64,000 nt of DNA. Source: JAYYPW01 sp036128855. GTDB taxonomy: Bacteria; Pseudomonadota; Gammaproteobacteria; Comchoanobacterales; Comchoanobacteraceae. This document shows positions 18,604 to 27,482 of this stretch, piece after piece (the first letter of the stretch is position 1; each line of letters begins with the position of its first letter). Below the pieces are notes generated by a model. It did no database searches and was not told where the DNA came from. It saw only the letters and a list, made by a program, of their open reading frames with translations. The DNA is taken from positions 1 to 64,000 of the forward strand of contig JAYYPW010000008.1 in the NCBI GenBank assembly GCA_036128855.1, in the 5' to 3' direction. Position numbers and translations under genes: made by a program.

Positions 18604-19245
18604 ATGCAAATTTGGATCAGCTTAGCCAGCGCTATTTTACCTCTTCTAGTTTCAGCGAGTGTTGGTATAGAGTATGAAGTACAAAAAACACTCAGTAGTA
18701 TTAATCAGGCGTATAGTTTAGATCGAGGTTTACAGATGTTATCTGCACAGTTTATACAAAATGGTGCCAATCTAACTACAACAGCTTACACAATAACGGA
18801 TAATAACGATCCAGTTAGACAAATAACCATGGGTTTTGTACAAGCAGACGACCTTGATAGTAATACTTGTCAAAAAGACGCCAATAACTCATGCTATTTT
18901 AACACGCAACTACTTACAGATAGTAATGCTTCTGCAGGCGATTTAATTATGGAAGTAGCTTTTAAAACCTCTGGAGACATCCCTCCTTCCCTAAGATCAA
19001 AAGTAGTAATCTTTTACGCCATGGACTTAAAAGTTGACACAGAGCGTATAAACAAATCCTCTAGTGGAAAAGTAAATCATGCAAGCATTAGTAGTTTTAC
19101 ATGTGTAAACCCCTCTTCAGCACTCAATAATAACGTTGCATTAGGGAGTATTAGCTTACAAAACACCTCCAGCGCAGCTTCTCCTGCATACATAAATATT
19201 TTAAATCGTAGCAATAATGGGCTTCAGCTGTGCGCTGTAACATAA
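18604..19245 (+). CDS. Secreted pilin-like protein 7
   Basis: 213 residues. Short hydrophobic N-terminus ('WISLASAILPLLVSA|S') that could be a signal peptide or a retained helix; no positive charge precedes it, which is unusual for either. Helix 'IEYEVQKTLSSINQAYSL', Cys pair 84/92, strand 'LIMEVAFKTSG', 'LRSKVVIFYAMDL', 'SFTCVNP' (Cys167) and 'LQLCAV' (Cys210). It is set off from gene 6 by 124 bp containing 'gataatataa', a possible -10 region, so 7 may have its own promoter. With protein 8 it forms a third subgroup. Confidence 0.55.
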   Translation: MQIWISLASAILPLLVSASVGIEYEVQKTLSSINQAYSLDRGLQMLSAQFIQNGANLTTTAYTITDNNDPVRQITMGFVQADDLDSNTCQKDANNSCYFNTQLLTDSNASAGDLIMEVAFKTSGDIPPSLRSKVVIFYAMDLKVDTERINKSSSGKVNHASISSFTCVNPSSALNNNVALGSISLQNTSSAASPAYINILNRSNNGLQLCAVT

Positions 19246-19281
19246 AAAACAGAATATCCTTTAAATATTATTAAAACTAGT

Positions 19282-19306
19282 TATAATAAGCAATATATAT
19301 ATATAT
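19282..19306 (+). promoter_or_regulatory. TATAAT box followed by (AT)7 before pilin-like gene 8
   Basis: A perfect TATAAT (19282-19287) lies 27 bp before the ATG at 19315, with a weak -35. Between them is a run of seven AT dinucleotides (19293-19306) in what would be the 5' leader. Such a repeat can change length and affect expression. Confidence 0.35.
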
Positions 19307-19314
19307 CTTCTTCT

Positions 19315-20019
19315 ATGATAGCTCTCTCCTTGTTACTGACCGTACTATCAACCCAGTTATATGCCCAAGATATTGGTTTAGGGTTTGAAATTCAACGCTT
19401 TAGACAGGATATTGCAGTAGCCACACCTATTTTGGAAGATGCACTTACAAAAATGCAATCCGACTACATAAACGTGTCACCTTTTACTTGCCCCACTTCG
19501 ATTACAAGTAGCACAGTGTACACTTATTCTGTACAAAATGCTTCAGATTCAGATAGTAATACTCTAGCTAATGGGAGTGTAGATAGAATTGCTAGTGGAT
19601 GGGTTTGTAACGATCAGACTTTTGGAGGTTCATCAAACACCACCAACGCGCAGTTTGTAGACATTGATCCGACTGTCACCAACAGCACACATGCTGCTCT
19701 TCAACGTTTTATTTTACAAATAACCTTTAGTTCAGCCGCAAATGTATCTCCGGCTCTACAAGGCAAAACGGTAACATTTATTGCATATGGACTAGGTCCA
19801 GAGCATCAAGAAATCGTATCAGAAACCGCTACTAGTTCTAGCGTCTCAGCAGCAAACCAAACTCAAATGGGAAGTATAGCTGGCTTTAATTGTGTCTTAC
19901 CTAATGTGACTAATAGTAGTGAGAAAGCAGGTTATATTGCAGCGGGTAGTGGCCATACAGCTGTTAATCTCTGGAACTACGTTGATGGAGGAGCCTTCTC
20001 TAGTTGTAAGTTTGCATAA
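19315..20019 (+). CDS. Secreted pilin-like protein 8
   Basis: 234 residues. Signal sequence 'MIALSLLLTVLSTQLYA|Q' with a good AxA-like site, helix 'IGLGFEIQRFRQDIAVATPILEDALTKMQ', Cys62 and Cys102 in the middle, strand 'FILQITFSSAA', 'LQGKTVTFIAYGLGP', 'GFNCVLPN' (Cys193) and the near-terminal Cys231. The 'L-x-G-K-T-x-T-F' strand is the closest of the eight to the 'L-x-G-K-T-L-T-L' strand of type IVa pilins. Last gene of the array; 409 bp separate it from the convergent mshG. Confidence 0.6.
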   Translation: MIALSLLLTVLSTQLYAQDIGLGFEIQRFRQDIAVATPILEDALTKMQSDYINVSPFTCPTSITSSTVYTYSVQNASDSDSNTLANGSVDRIASGWVCNDQTFGGSSNTTNAQFVDIDPTVTNSTHAALQRFILQITFSSAANVSPALQGKTVTFIAYGLGPEHQEIVSETATSSSVSAANQTQMGSIAGFNCVLPNVTNSSEKAGYIAAGSGHTAVNLWNYVDGGAFSSCKFA

Positions 20020-20428
20020 CTCTAATCATCATCAGATAAAAAAAACTTGTATCAAATGTTTAACCAATAACTGCTTTTTAGACTTGATAGTGTAAAAAAC
20101 ACGGACAATCCCTAATATCTATAGGCAAAAAAATTTCCTATATTAAATTCGACCTAGCTGTATATATACTGAAATAGATTGTCTCTGAATAATTTTCTTA
20201 GTTTACTTGTTTAGGCGTACTTCAACAATATACAGTACTTAGTTATAGAGAAAAAACCAAATTTAGCTACCAAAAACATCTTATCCAGACGAGCATGATA
20301 TGCGTCCCATGAAGCCAAATTTTAATATTATGTTAGACTCTTAACATATCTACCTATGTAACATATAACTACAATAAGAAAGTTCTTAGTCTACAAAAAC
20401 CAGATATTAAAAAAGAAAATAGATAGAG
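20020..20428. other. 409-bp convergent spacer between pilin-like array and msh operon
   Basis: AT-rich DNA between the 3' ends of two operons. I find no GC-rich stem followed by a T-run, no RNA gene and no coding frame worth calling. Termination here may depend on Rho. Confidence 0.45.
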
Positions 20429-21649
20429 CTAGATAGATAAGGTTAGAGTTTTTAACCAAAAGTAGTTTTGCGTCAAAGCAAAAGCAATCACACCCCAAAG
20501 CGGTATCCCAATGATTATAAGAAAACCAAACCCTAGTAAAAACATATCTTGTCGATAATACCGTTGTACTATATCCATTTGTAATAGTTCAATATCTGTT
20601 TCAGTCACCATCATAGTCTCTGGCTCAGGTCTCACCAGAGTACTTGATGGAGCCAATAAAGCATCAACCATAGCTAATGTATTCAGTCCATATTTTTCTT
20701 GCTCTGCAACAATCTGCTGCCAGCGTACCTGTAAGGCACTATTTTCAATTTGTTCTGAAACAATACGAATACTGTCACTATGGCTAATATGAATACTGTC
20801 TGACATCTTTAATGCCCTAAAAATATGCAATTGCGTCCCGATATACTCAACTTGTTTGACTAAAGGGACACGTAATCGTAACCAATCGATCATAAAACGA
20901 AATGACTTGCTAGTATAATATGCTATTTTGACGCCATAAATTGCCGCTGTAATTGCTGCTAGAGACACCAAAAGGGTCTGAACATCTAGGGCTACAAAAA
21001 TATCTACATACACTTGTGCAACTGCAGGAGGGGTATCACCACGAAACTGTATACTAAAGAAATATTCATTAAACTTTGTTTTGGCCGCATAATGGGCTGC
21101 AATGGCCTCAGTCAAAGTAAGAAATATCTGTATATAAATCAGTTTAGAAACACGAAAATTTCTAGAAACTAAAAAGTTAAAGTGGGAAATAGTATTTTGT
21201 AGAACACTTTGAACATGATCTCCCTTTGTAGCAACTTTCATAACACCAGAAATATAGCTAGGAATACGCATAACATCCACTAACGCATCACCTAAACTAT
21301 GCCCGCCCTCTAAATAAAAAAATAAGTGGCAAAGCTCATGCTGGAAGTATCTTGGTTTATCAGCCAAGAGAGTTTCTTGTAATAAACGATTAAGAACAAG
21401 GTTTTCTTTTTTCAAACACGACTGAAAAAGCTCCAGCAAATTAATTAATCTTTGCTGCATTACGCGTTCAGTAACAACAATATACTGCAAAAAGCGAATT
21501 ATACGATCTAAAACAACATTCAGCCTACGAATACTAATAAAATCCGTATCACGTGGAAAAAGCATAAGAACATCTCTTTCATCTTTTGCATAGACAATAA
21601 CCTTACGACGCAAGTAGTGTCTTTCATATACAACACGAAAAGCAATCAT
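20429..21649 (-). CDS. mshG: MSHA-type pilus inner-membrane platform protein (PilC/GspF family)
   Basis: 406 residues, the family's usual length. It has two T2SSF-like helical domains, each leading into membrane segments: about residues 170-195 ('IQIFLTLTEAIAAHYA'), 225-245 ('LLVSLAAITAAIYGVKI') and 375-400 ('FLLGFGFLIIIGIPLWG'). Homologues form the platform in the inner membrane on which the assembly ATPase acts. The gene overlaps mshE by 4 bp and is the last of the operon. N-terminal residues 1-60 are basic and cytosolic. The MSHA assignment rests on operon order; by sequence alone it could also be a GspF/PilC of another type IV system. Confidence 0.8.
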   Translation of the reverse strand: MIAFRVVYERHYLRRKVIVYAKDERDVLMLFPRDTDFISIRRLNVVLDRIIRFLQYIVVTERVMQQRLINLLELFQSCLKKENLVLNRLLQETLLADKPRYFQHELCHLFFYLEGGHSLGDALVDVMRIPSYISGVMKVATKGDHVQSVLQNTISHFNFLVSRNFRVSKLIYIQIFLTLTEAIAAHYAAKTKFNEYFFSIQFRGDTPPAVAQVYVDIFVALDVQTLLVSLAAITAAIYGVKIAYYTSKSFRFMIDWLRLRVPLVKQVEYIGTQLHIFRALKMSDSIHISHSDSIRIVSEQIENSALQVRWQQIVAEQEKYGLNTLAMVDALLAPSSTLVRPEPETMMVTETDIELLQMDIVQRYYRQDMFLLGFGFLIIIGIPLWGVIAFALTQNYFWLKTLTLSI

Positions 21650-23295
21650 ACGCTCACTAGAGAAAAATAAGTCTTGATATCAACCAGGCCTTGGCTAGCT
21701 AAATGCATAAGATGAGCACTGAGACGATCAATTGGCGCCTGTAAAATGGGCACACTACGTAGGTTTTCCCACGAGTCTCGCGCCATAGCCAAATCTTGTG
21801 GCGTCAAACTTAAAATATCATAAAAAGGTGTGATGGTCTCAATACCAGAAAAATGGCATTTAGGACATCCAATACTGCGCCGCCACTGCTTTACTTGTTT
21901 GATTGATTTTTGGTCTTTCAACACATCTTGCTCTTGCTCAGTTAAGTGATGATCCACCACACATGACTGGCACAAACGAGGAATCAGTCTTACTGTTACA
22001 ATGGTAATTGTTTGATTGAGTAACTGATTTTGTTCAAAACCAAGCTTTGCAAGCTTCAAAAGACAATCCCAAGGGGATAACGCATGTATTGTTGAAACAA
22101 CCATATGTCCACTTATCTTTGCTTCGGCTAAGCAACGTGCAGCATCTTCTGAGCGTGTTTCACCTATCATCAATACATCTGGATCCTGACGCAAAATAAT
22201 CTTCATAGTATCTTGAAAAGTTAGTTGCGTATGACTTAGATCCATCTGGAAAGCATGGGGTATTTGTGATTCTATCGGATCCTCAATAGAAATAATCTTT
22301 AACCTATCCCCTAGTAGTCGCTTCATAATGCCATAGTAAATAGTAGTTTTACCACTACCTACAGGTCCGCATACTAACATCAGTCCTTTGTTAAACTGAA
22401 GTTGAAACTCTAAGTTTTGCCACTGTAAGTCATTAAAGTTTGCCTCTTCTATAATCAAAAATTCTTCGCGGATAATTCGCAAAACAATTGAATACCCATC
22501 CCCTGTAGGAATATGTGAAACACGAATAGGTATTTTTTCATTTCCATTCGCAACGGTAATTGCAGCGTCTTGAACATGCTGTAATCGGTTAAAAGCACAG
22601 CCTCCTCTTATTAAAAGCCTATTGCGTAAACCATCTGAAATACCTGCGGGCAAGTCAACAACGGGAAAAAATTGATGATGAGTACGTAACCTATAGGAAA
22701 GTGCTCCACCACTAGAAACTAAGTGAATATCGGTTGCATGGTGTGCAAAACCATCTAACAAAATCGCATCAATAAGTTCATCAAAAACTTTTTGTGCACC
22801 TGCCATGAAAGACTTACCATCTGCTACAGACTTTGCTTTGATTATCACTTCTTTGACATCACGATAATACACATGTAGCAAAGGTAGAATAATATCTGAC
22901 TTTGCTAACATATACACAGGTTTATACTTTTTCTGTAGTTGTTTAGCAACCTCTTTTCGCATTTTCATATTATAAGGATTTTTACATGCTACCAGAAGCT
23001 GATTACCCTGTATTAGGAAGGGCAAAATAACGTACTGGCAACATAAAAGCCTATCAATAAGTATTAAGCAATCATCTTGTATAGAAAGGTCCAGATCAGT
23101 TTGATTTACCTCCAGCCATTGATCATGATACATACCCAATATACTTTCATCAATAGAGGTCAATTTAGACACTTGCGTAGCATTATATGCCTTACCTCTG
23201 AGCTGATTTACTATCACATCATTAATATAACCACATTGATGTAAGTAATGTATAAAATCGATTTTTTCGGGCGCTACAGGGCTAATGAGACTCAT
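21646..23295 (-). CDS. mshE: MSHA-type pilus assembly ATPase (PilB/GspE family)
   Basis: 549 residues. An N-terminal T2SSE_N domain is followed by the ATPase: Walker A 'GPVGSGKTT', Asp box 'IISIEDPIESQIPHAFQ', Walker B 'DVLMIGETRSEDAA', His box 'VVSTIHALSP', and a zinc site of two CxxC pairs ('RLCQSC', 'IGCPKC'). All features needed for an active extension motor are there. It powers subunit insertion at the platform encoded by the overlapping next gene. Its 3' end meets mshG and its 5' end overlaps mshN by 14 bp, so the genes are translationally coupled. No retraction ATPase (PilT) is in the window, as in other MSHA loci. Confidence 0.88.
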   Translation of the reverse strand: MSLISPVAPEKIDFIHYLHQCGYINDVIVNQLRGKAYNATQVSKLTSIDESILGMYHDQWLEVNQTDLDLSIQDDCLILIDRLLCCQYVILPFLIQGNQLLVACKNPYNMKMRKEVAKQLQKKYKPVYMLAKSDIILPLLHVYYRDVKEVIIKAKSVADGKSFMAGAQKVFDELIDAILLDGFAHHATDIHLVSSGGALSYRLRTHHQFFPVVDLPAGISDGLRNRLLIRGGCAFNRLQHVQDAAITVANGNEKIPIRVSHIPTGDGYSIVLRIIREEFLIIEEANFNDLQWQNLEFQLQFNKGLMLVCGPVGSGKTTIYYGIMKRLLGDRLKIISIEDPIESQIPHAFQMDLSHTQLTFQDTMKIILRQDPDVLMIGETRSEDAARCLAEAKISGHMVVSTIHALSPWDCLLKLAKLGFEQNQLLNQTITIVTVRLIPRLCQSCVVDHHLTEQEQDVLKDQKSIKQVKQWRRSIGCPKCHFSGIETITPFYDILSLTPQDLAMARDSWENLRSVPILQAPIDRLSAHLMHLASQGLVDIKTYFSLVSV

Positions 23296-24517
23296 AATGC
23301 AAAATCTTTTCTAAAAGTGGTTTATAAACAGCGTTTGGCACAGCAAGTAGGTAGGCCTTCTTATAAGCATCATGCGCCTGTTGTTCTTTACCGATCAAAT
23401 GATAAGACCAACCTAAGCCAAACCACCATTGTCCATTCTTCTCGTGTTGATTAACCAACTTACTATACATTTCCATTGCCTGCTTTGGTTGTTTATTCTT
23501 AATATAAAGAAATGCAAGTCTCCCATAATAATCAGGATGATCTTTAAGGTCTGGCTGATAGTCATACATATCGATAGCTTGCTGATAGTTTTTTTGAGCA
23601 AGCCAATAGTCACTGCAGGCAAATACCACTTGCTCTCTATTTACATCTTCACGTAGAGATGCACTAGAAGCATGACAAAAGTTTCGAACAGATGTCCAAT
23701 CTTGTCCTTCTAATAAAGATAACCGATCAGCAAAAGCTTTACTAAATAAAGCTCCCTTGACAGACACAACAGAGTTTTGTAGTAACCTTTCATTTTTCTG
23801 TACGTAACCTTGCTGCCATAGAGATTGCGCTTTTTGGATCAAAACCTCTTGATCTACAGCTTCTACAGAAACGCGTTGGTCTACAGGGGTGGTTTTATCT
23901 ATTTCTGTAGTAGAAGGTAAAGAAACTGGTTGAGTATCGATCTTAGCTGGTGATGTATCAACCTTAATTGCAGTATTACTTATGTTTGCATTTGCAGATG
24001 TGACATCTTCTTCCGCCTCAACTGGCTCTTTTGAAGAAACAGGTCTTGATAAAACAGAACCATTGGCGTTATTACTAAAATCTACCTTTTTATCTAAGTT
24101 TTTAACGAACGTGCTTTGTTCTTCATTGATTATTTTCGTAGGATTATTGTCAAACTGCGTTTGTGCAGAAGGTGATGCTGTTTGCTTTGTAACTGCCTTT
24201 ATCTTTTCATCTGTAAATAAACTCTGTGGCTTATCCACAGCCACTTGGCTAGCATGTATATCTTTACCTATCTGTTTAATCTCTAGAGCTTGTATTTTAT
24301 TCTGATACTCAAACTCCATAGTCTTCACTAACTTTACATAACCAAAATACAAGGCTAAAGCTATAAACAAGACAACCTGAATCGCGATTATAATGGTGAC
24401 CCAAGGAAAGGACTGTAGGGGCTGATCACGCTGCATAGCGTTCATAGGATTAGGAACCTGATTCTTACCTTGTTTCTTAGTTCGACTACTTGAAGCTATA
24501 TGTTCATACAAAGACAT
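23282..24517 (-). CDS. mshN: MSHA biogenesis protein with TPR repeats
   Basis: 411 residues from the ATG at 24517, chosen because 'taggaggg' lies just before it; a further ATG 12 codons upstream has none. A single membrane helix ('VTIIIAIQVVLFIALALYFGY', about 40-60) follows a short cytosolic N-terminus. Then come a ~150-residue low-complexity periplasmic linker and C-terminal tetratricopeptide repeats ('QWWFGLGWSYHLIGKEQQAHDAYKKA' is the last). MshN proteins have this layout and are thought to scaffold the periplasmic part. It overlaps mshE at its 3' end. A DnaA-box sequence (24231-24239) inside the gene is probably chance. Confidence 0.75.
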   Translation of the reverse strand: MSLYEHIASSSRTKKQGKNQVPNPMNAMQRDQPLQSFPWVTIIIAIQVVLFIALALYFGYVKLVKTMEFEYQNKIQALEIKQIGKDIHASQVAVDKPQSLFTDEKIKAVTKQTASPSAQTQFDNNPTKIINEEQSTFVKNLDKKVDFSNNANGSVLSRPVSSKEPVEAEEDVTSANANISNTAIKVDTSPAKIDTQPVSLPSTTEIDKTTPVDQRVSVEAVDQEVLIQKAQSLWQQGYVQKNERLLQNSVVSVKGALFSKAFADRLSLLEGQDWTSVRNFCHASSASLREDVNREQVVFACSDYWLAQKNYQQAIDMYDYQPDLKDHPDYYGRLAFLYIKNKQPKQAMEMYSKLVNQHEKNGQWWFGLGWSYHLIGKEQQAHDAYKKAYLLAVPNAVYKPLLEKILHYESH

Positions 24518-24561
24518 AAGCCCTCCTAGATAGATATAACTGGATTTTATCACATGTCATA

Positions 24562-25485
24562 TCATAAAACCCCATTTGTATATAACAGAAAAATATTAAG
24601 AGCGACAACCAAGTTAAGCGCAACTAATACAATAATTAAATAAATTTTCCACCTACTAAAAACATCATACATGGAAACCAAACCATGATCACGTAAAGCT
24701 TGCCATACATGACTTTTCTTGACATCCAATGATTGTGCTGATGATGCAAACAGCATAGCTTTATGGGCAATAATATTAATGTTTCTTGGAACACCTTTGG
24801 TATACTTAGCAATCATCTCCATAGCATCTTGATGAAAAATGGAACGTCCTTCAATACCAGCTACACTAAGTCGAAAATTGATATAAAAAATAACTTCTCG
24901 TAATCTGAGTGAACGTATTTCATAAGAAAAACATATACGTTGACGCAACTGTTTAAATTTATCTTGTGCTAATTTTACATCAAGTTCTTTCTGTCCAAAA
25001 AGAATAATTTGTAATAGCGGACGCCCACGCTGCTCGAGGTTTGTCAGTAGTCGTAAGGTCTCAAGAAGAGAATCTTCCATTGCCTGGGCTTCATCAATAA
25101 TAAGAACAACCGGTTGAACATGCTCATTAAAATACTTGAGTCGACTTTCCAAAATATCCACTGGTAGCAAGTCTTTTTCTAGACCAAGAGCTTCTTTTCT
25201 AGGAAGTTGATTTATCAAGCTTGTGATCAGGCTTTCTATTTTCATGTTAGGATTTCTAATTTCACAAACATGGTGCGTAATCTTTAATTTATCACGGACA
25301 CAAGCTGCAACCATAGATTTTCCTAAACCGATTTGGCCGGTTATTTTGATCAACGTATCATAATTTTTTACGCTATATATGACCATTTGTAGTGCTTCTT
25401 CATGAAACTTTAGGTCGCAATAGTAATGTGGATTAGGGTGAATTGAAAAGGGATTGTCCTTTAACCCAAAATATTCTTGTAACAT
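24562..25485 (-). CDS. mshM: MSHA biogenesis ATPase, ExeA-like
   Basis: 307 residues from the ATG at 25485 ('MLQEYFGLKDNPFS', the usual family start); an ATG four codons upstream has no ribosome site. Walker A 'GQIGLGKS', Walker B 'VVLIIDEAQAM', sensor-like 'LQIILFGQKEL' and arginine-rich 'LRQRICFSYEIRSL' are the AAA+ (AAA_22/ExeA) hallmarks. A C-terminal membrane helix ('YLIIVLVALNLVVALNIFLL') anchors it. ExeA-type ATPases help secretin assembly across peptidoglycan, which fits its place next to the secretin gene. The gene at 32.7 kb encodes a longer relative of the same ATPase domain. Confidence 0.8.
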   Translation of the reverse strand: MLQEYFGLKDNPFSIHPNPHYYCDLKFHEEALQMVIYSVKNYDTLIKITGQIGLGKSMVAACVRDKLKITHHVCEIRNPNMKIESLITSLINQLPRKEALGLEKDLLPVDILESRLKYFNEHVQPVVLIIDEAQAMEDSLLETLRLLTNLEQRGRPLLQIILFGQKELDVKLAQDKFKQLRQRICFSYEIRSLRLREVIFYINFRLSVAGIEGRSIFHQDAMEMIAKYTKGVPRNINIIAHKAMLFASSAQSLDVKKSHVWQALRDHGLVSMYDVFSRWKIYLIIVLVALNLVVALNIFLLYTNGVL

Positions 25486-25531
25486 AAAAGTTCCCATTCA
25501 AATAATTACGCACTATCTAACCACAAGATGG

Positions 25532-27097
25532 CTACTTAGTAAAATCATTGATCTCAGCAGTAATACCTGAATCCACAACATCAACTATTTTTGGCATCAG
25601 CACGATTACAAGCTCGGTTGTCTCAGACATATCTCGATAACGTAAATCATTAGACTTACTAAAAAATTTAGGTAAGCGTTTTCGGGAAGTTTCCGTCTTG
25701 CGTTTCATTAAACCACCTATAGCAATAAACTGACCACTGTATGCTTGTATAACTGAATCAGATTCACGAACTGATGACTCCGGCAAGTTTAGAACATAAG
25801 ACTCAGAAGAGTCTCCACCTAGTTGAAAAGAGTAATCTTTTCCTACAACATCCGAGATTAAAGGGTGTATATGTAAATTTATCTTATTGTCATCTTGAAT
25901 CTCGGGAGTAACGTCAAGGGATATCCCAGAAAAGAAGGGTTGTAGAGACAAGCTAGTTGAAACAGCTTCATTTTGTGTAGATGTTTGGGTATCTGTACCC
26001 ACAAGATAGTAGTTATCTTGACCTATTTTAATTACCGCTTTTTGTCTATTCATAGTGGTAATACGAGGCGACGACAACACTGTAACCTGGCCTTGCAGAG
26101 ATAGGTAATTTAGAAAAGCCCTAAATGGTTGGTCTAAATTCGGTGAATCTGGATAGTCAACTGACTCAGCAAAATATTTTAGTCCGTTCATATCGCCAGT
26201 GAATTGCAAGTGAGGTAGCTGTAGGTCTAAACCTGATTCATGACTCTTTTTGAGTTGAACTTCTAATAGCTTAGTCTCAATAACAACCTGTTTGCTATAC
26301 ATAGACTTTAAGCGAGCAATAAACTTTTCTACCCGCATCATTTCTTTAGGATACGATCTTACTACAATCGCCCCTGTGGACTGATTTACATTCACACTTG
26401 GCTTATCCAGATAATTGCGTTTTTTATCTAAGCTATCTACTCGATGATCAACCTGAACGATAGATTCCAAGGTGACTTGTATTTCTTCCCATAAATTATC
26501 AATATCAAATTTAGTCTGCACCTCAGATGAAGATCCTGATCTTGCCATACCTTGTGTAGAGTTATCTACTTTCAGCGTAGACACACCACTACGTTTTAGA
26601 GCCAAACCTTCGAGCGTAAAAATCTTGGTATTTAACTGCATTGTAGTAACATGGATAATACGACCTGTTTTCTCAAAATAGAAATCGTACACATTAGCCA
26701 ATATATCAAAGATCTCAGGTAAGGTGACCTGATTTAGATCTAGCGTAATACTTCCAGCAATATCTTCATCCACTACCATATTTGTATTCGTCTTTAAAGC
26801 CAAGGTACGGAAGAACTTCTGTGCAGGAAGATTCTGCACAGATAAATTATAGACTTCTTGCTTATCCTGGTTAGGACTAGACCCATCTTTGTTATGATAC
26901 AGGCCTCCTTCTACTTCCTCAGGCAGTATATTCACCTCTTTACTTAAAGCTACATTGCTTTTAAGCATATCTTCTACCTGGTGATTTATATTATCGATGC
27001 TTTGATCTGATAGAGTTTGATGATGCTCACAGCCAAACAAGGTTACCGCAAAGATAACTAGAATAACTCTATAAGAAAACCTAGGATGCTTAATCAT
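25532..27097 (-). CDS. mshL: MSHA-type secretin, outer-membrane channel lipoprotein
   Basis: 521 residues from the ATG at 27097, with 'aggtga' in front; a GTG three codons upstream is weaker. Lipoprotein signal 'VILVIFAVTLFGC'. An STN/N0-like domain ('NLPAQKFFRTLALKTNTN'), a further N-domain ('VNQSTGAIVVRSYPKEM'), then the secretin core with 'VTVLSSPRITTMNRQKAVI' and 'ISLDVTPEIQDDNKINLHI' and the C-terminal 'ETTELVIVLMPKIV'. Secretins form a ring channel through which the pilus leaves. The start overlaps the end of mshK. Complete, with no sign of decay. Confidence 0.9.
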   Translation of the reverse strand: MIKHPRFSYRVILVIFAVTLFGCEHHQTLSDQSIDNINHQVEDMLKSNVALSKEVNILPEEVEGGLYHNKDGSSPNQDKQEVYNLSVQNLPAQKFFRTLALKTNTNMVVDEDIAGSITLDLNQVTLPEIFDILANVYDFYFEKTGRIIHVTTMQLNTKIFTLEGLALKRSGVSTLKVDNSTQGMARSGSSSEVQTKFDIDNLWEEIQVTLESIVQVDHRVDSLDKKRNYLDKPSVNVNQSTGAIVVRSYPKEMMRVEKFIARLKSMYSKQVVIETKLLEVQLKKSHESGLDLQLPHLQFTGDMNGLKYFAESVDYPDSPNLDQPFRAFLNYLSLQGQVTVLSSPRITTMNRQKAVIKIGQDNYYLVGTDTQTSTQNEAVSTSLSLQPFFSGISLDVTPEIQDDNKINLHIHPLISDVVGKDYSFQLGGDSSESYVLNLPESSVRESDSVIQAYSGQFIAIGGLMKRKTETSRKRLPKFFSKSNDLRYRDMSETTELVIVLMPKIVDVVDSGITAEINDFTK

Positions 27098-27482
27098 TTT
27101 TTTCACCTACTTTTTCAATCAACCCACTGTCAACTAGCCGGGTTGTAGTTTGGGAGTTCTCATTGGTCACAACTACTTCGGTACAAGTTATCTTGGTAAT
27201 AATACCATTCATATACTGGTCCCCTTCACGATATATTATTCCATTGAACATAACCCAAGGGTCATCATCACATACAACCATTTGAATCTGTGCTGGCGTA
27301 TCAGACTCTTCTTTGGTCTTTTTGGATAAAGATTGCTCATAATCATTACGCGGATCATCAATGTATAAGGGATAAAAAGGATCTTGACACTGTATGGATG
27401 AAACATGATTGCTTGCAAAAATACCCACCGCCAGTTGAACATTAAGCATAAGCATAGCAAAAAATTTATTGCGCCAAAACAT
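27090..27482 (-). CDS. mshK: MSHA biogenesis protein MshK-like
   Basis: 130 residues from the ATG at 27482, preceded by AAGGAG; the frame is open farther up, but that would overlap mshJ by 100 bp. A signal peptide or membrane anchor ('FFAMLMLNVQLAVGIFA') is followed by 'CQDPFYP', then 'WVMFNGIIYREGDQYMNGIITKI', the PilP/GspC-like small beta domain that docks onto a secretin. PilP-type proteins couple the inner-membrane complex to the secretin. Assigned mainly from position between mshJ and mshL plus this domain pattern. Confidence 0.7.
   Translation of the reverse strand: MFWRNKFFAMLMLNVQLAVGIFASNHVSSIQCQDPFYPLYIDDPRNDYEQSLSKKTKEESDTPAQIQMVVCDDDPWVMFNGIIYREGDQYMNGIITKITCTEVVVTNENSQTTTRLVDSGLIEKVGEKND

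Noticed and set aside
14071..20019. Array proteins as ordinary class III type IV prepilins
   Set aside because: No protein has the basic leader ending in Gly before a Phe/Met and Glu+5. The resemblance is limited to the helix and C-terminal half, so they are called pilin-like only.
21546..21560. 'tatcacgtggaaaa' as a parS site in mshG
   Set aside because: Only the central CACGTG and a few flanking bases match; well below the other three candidates.
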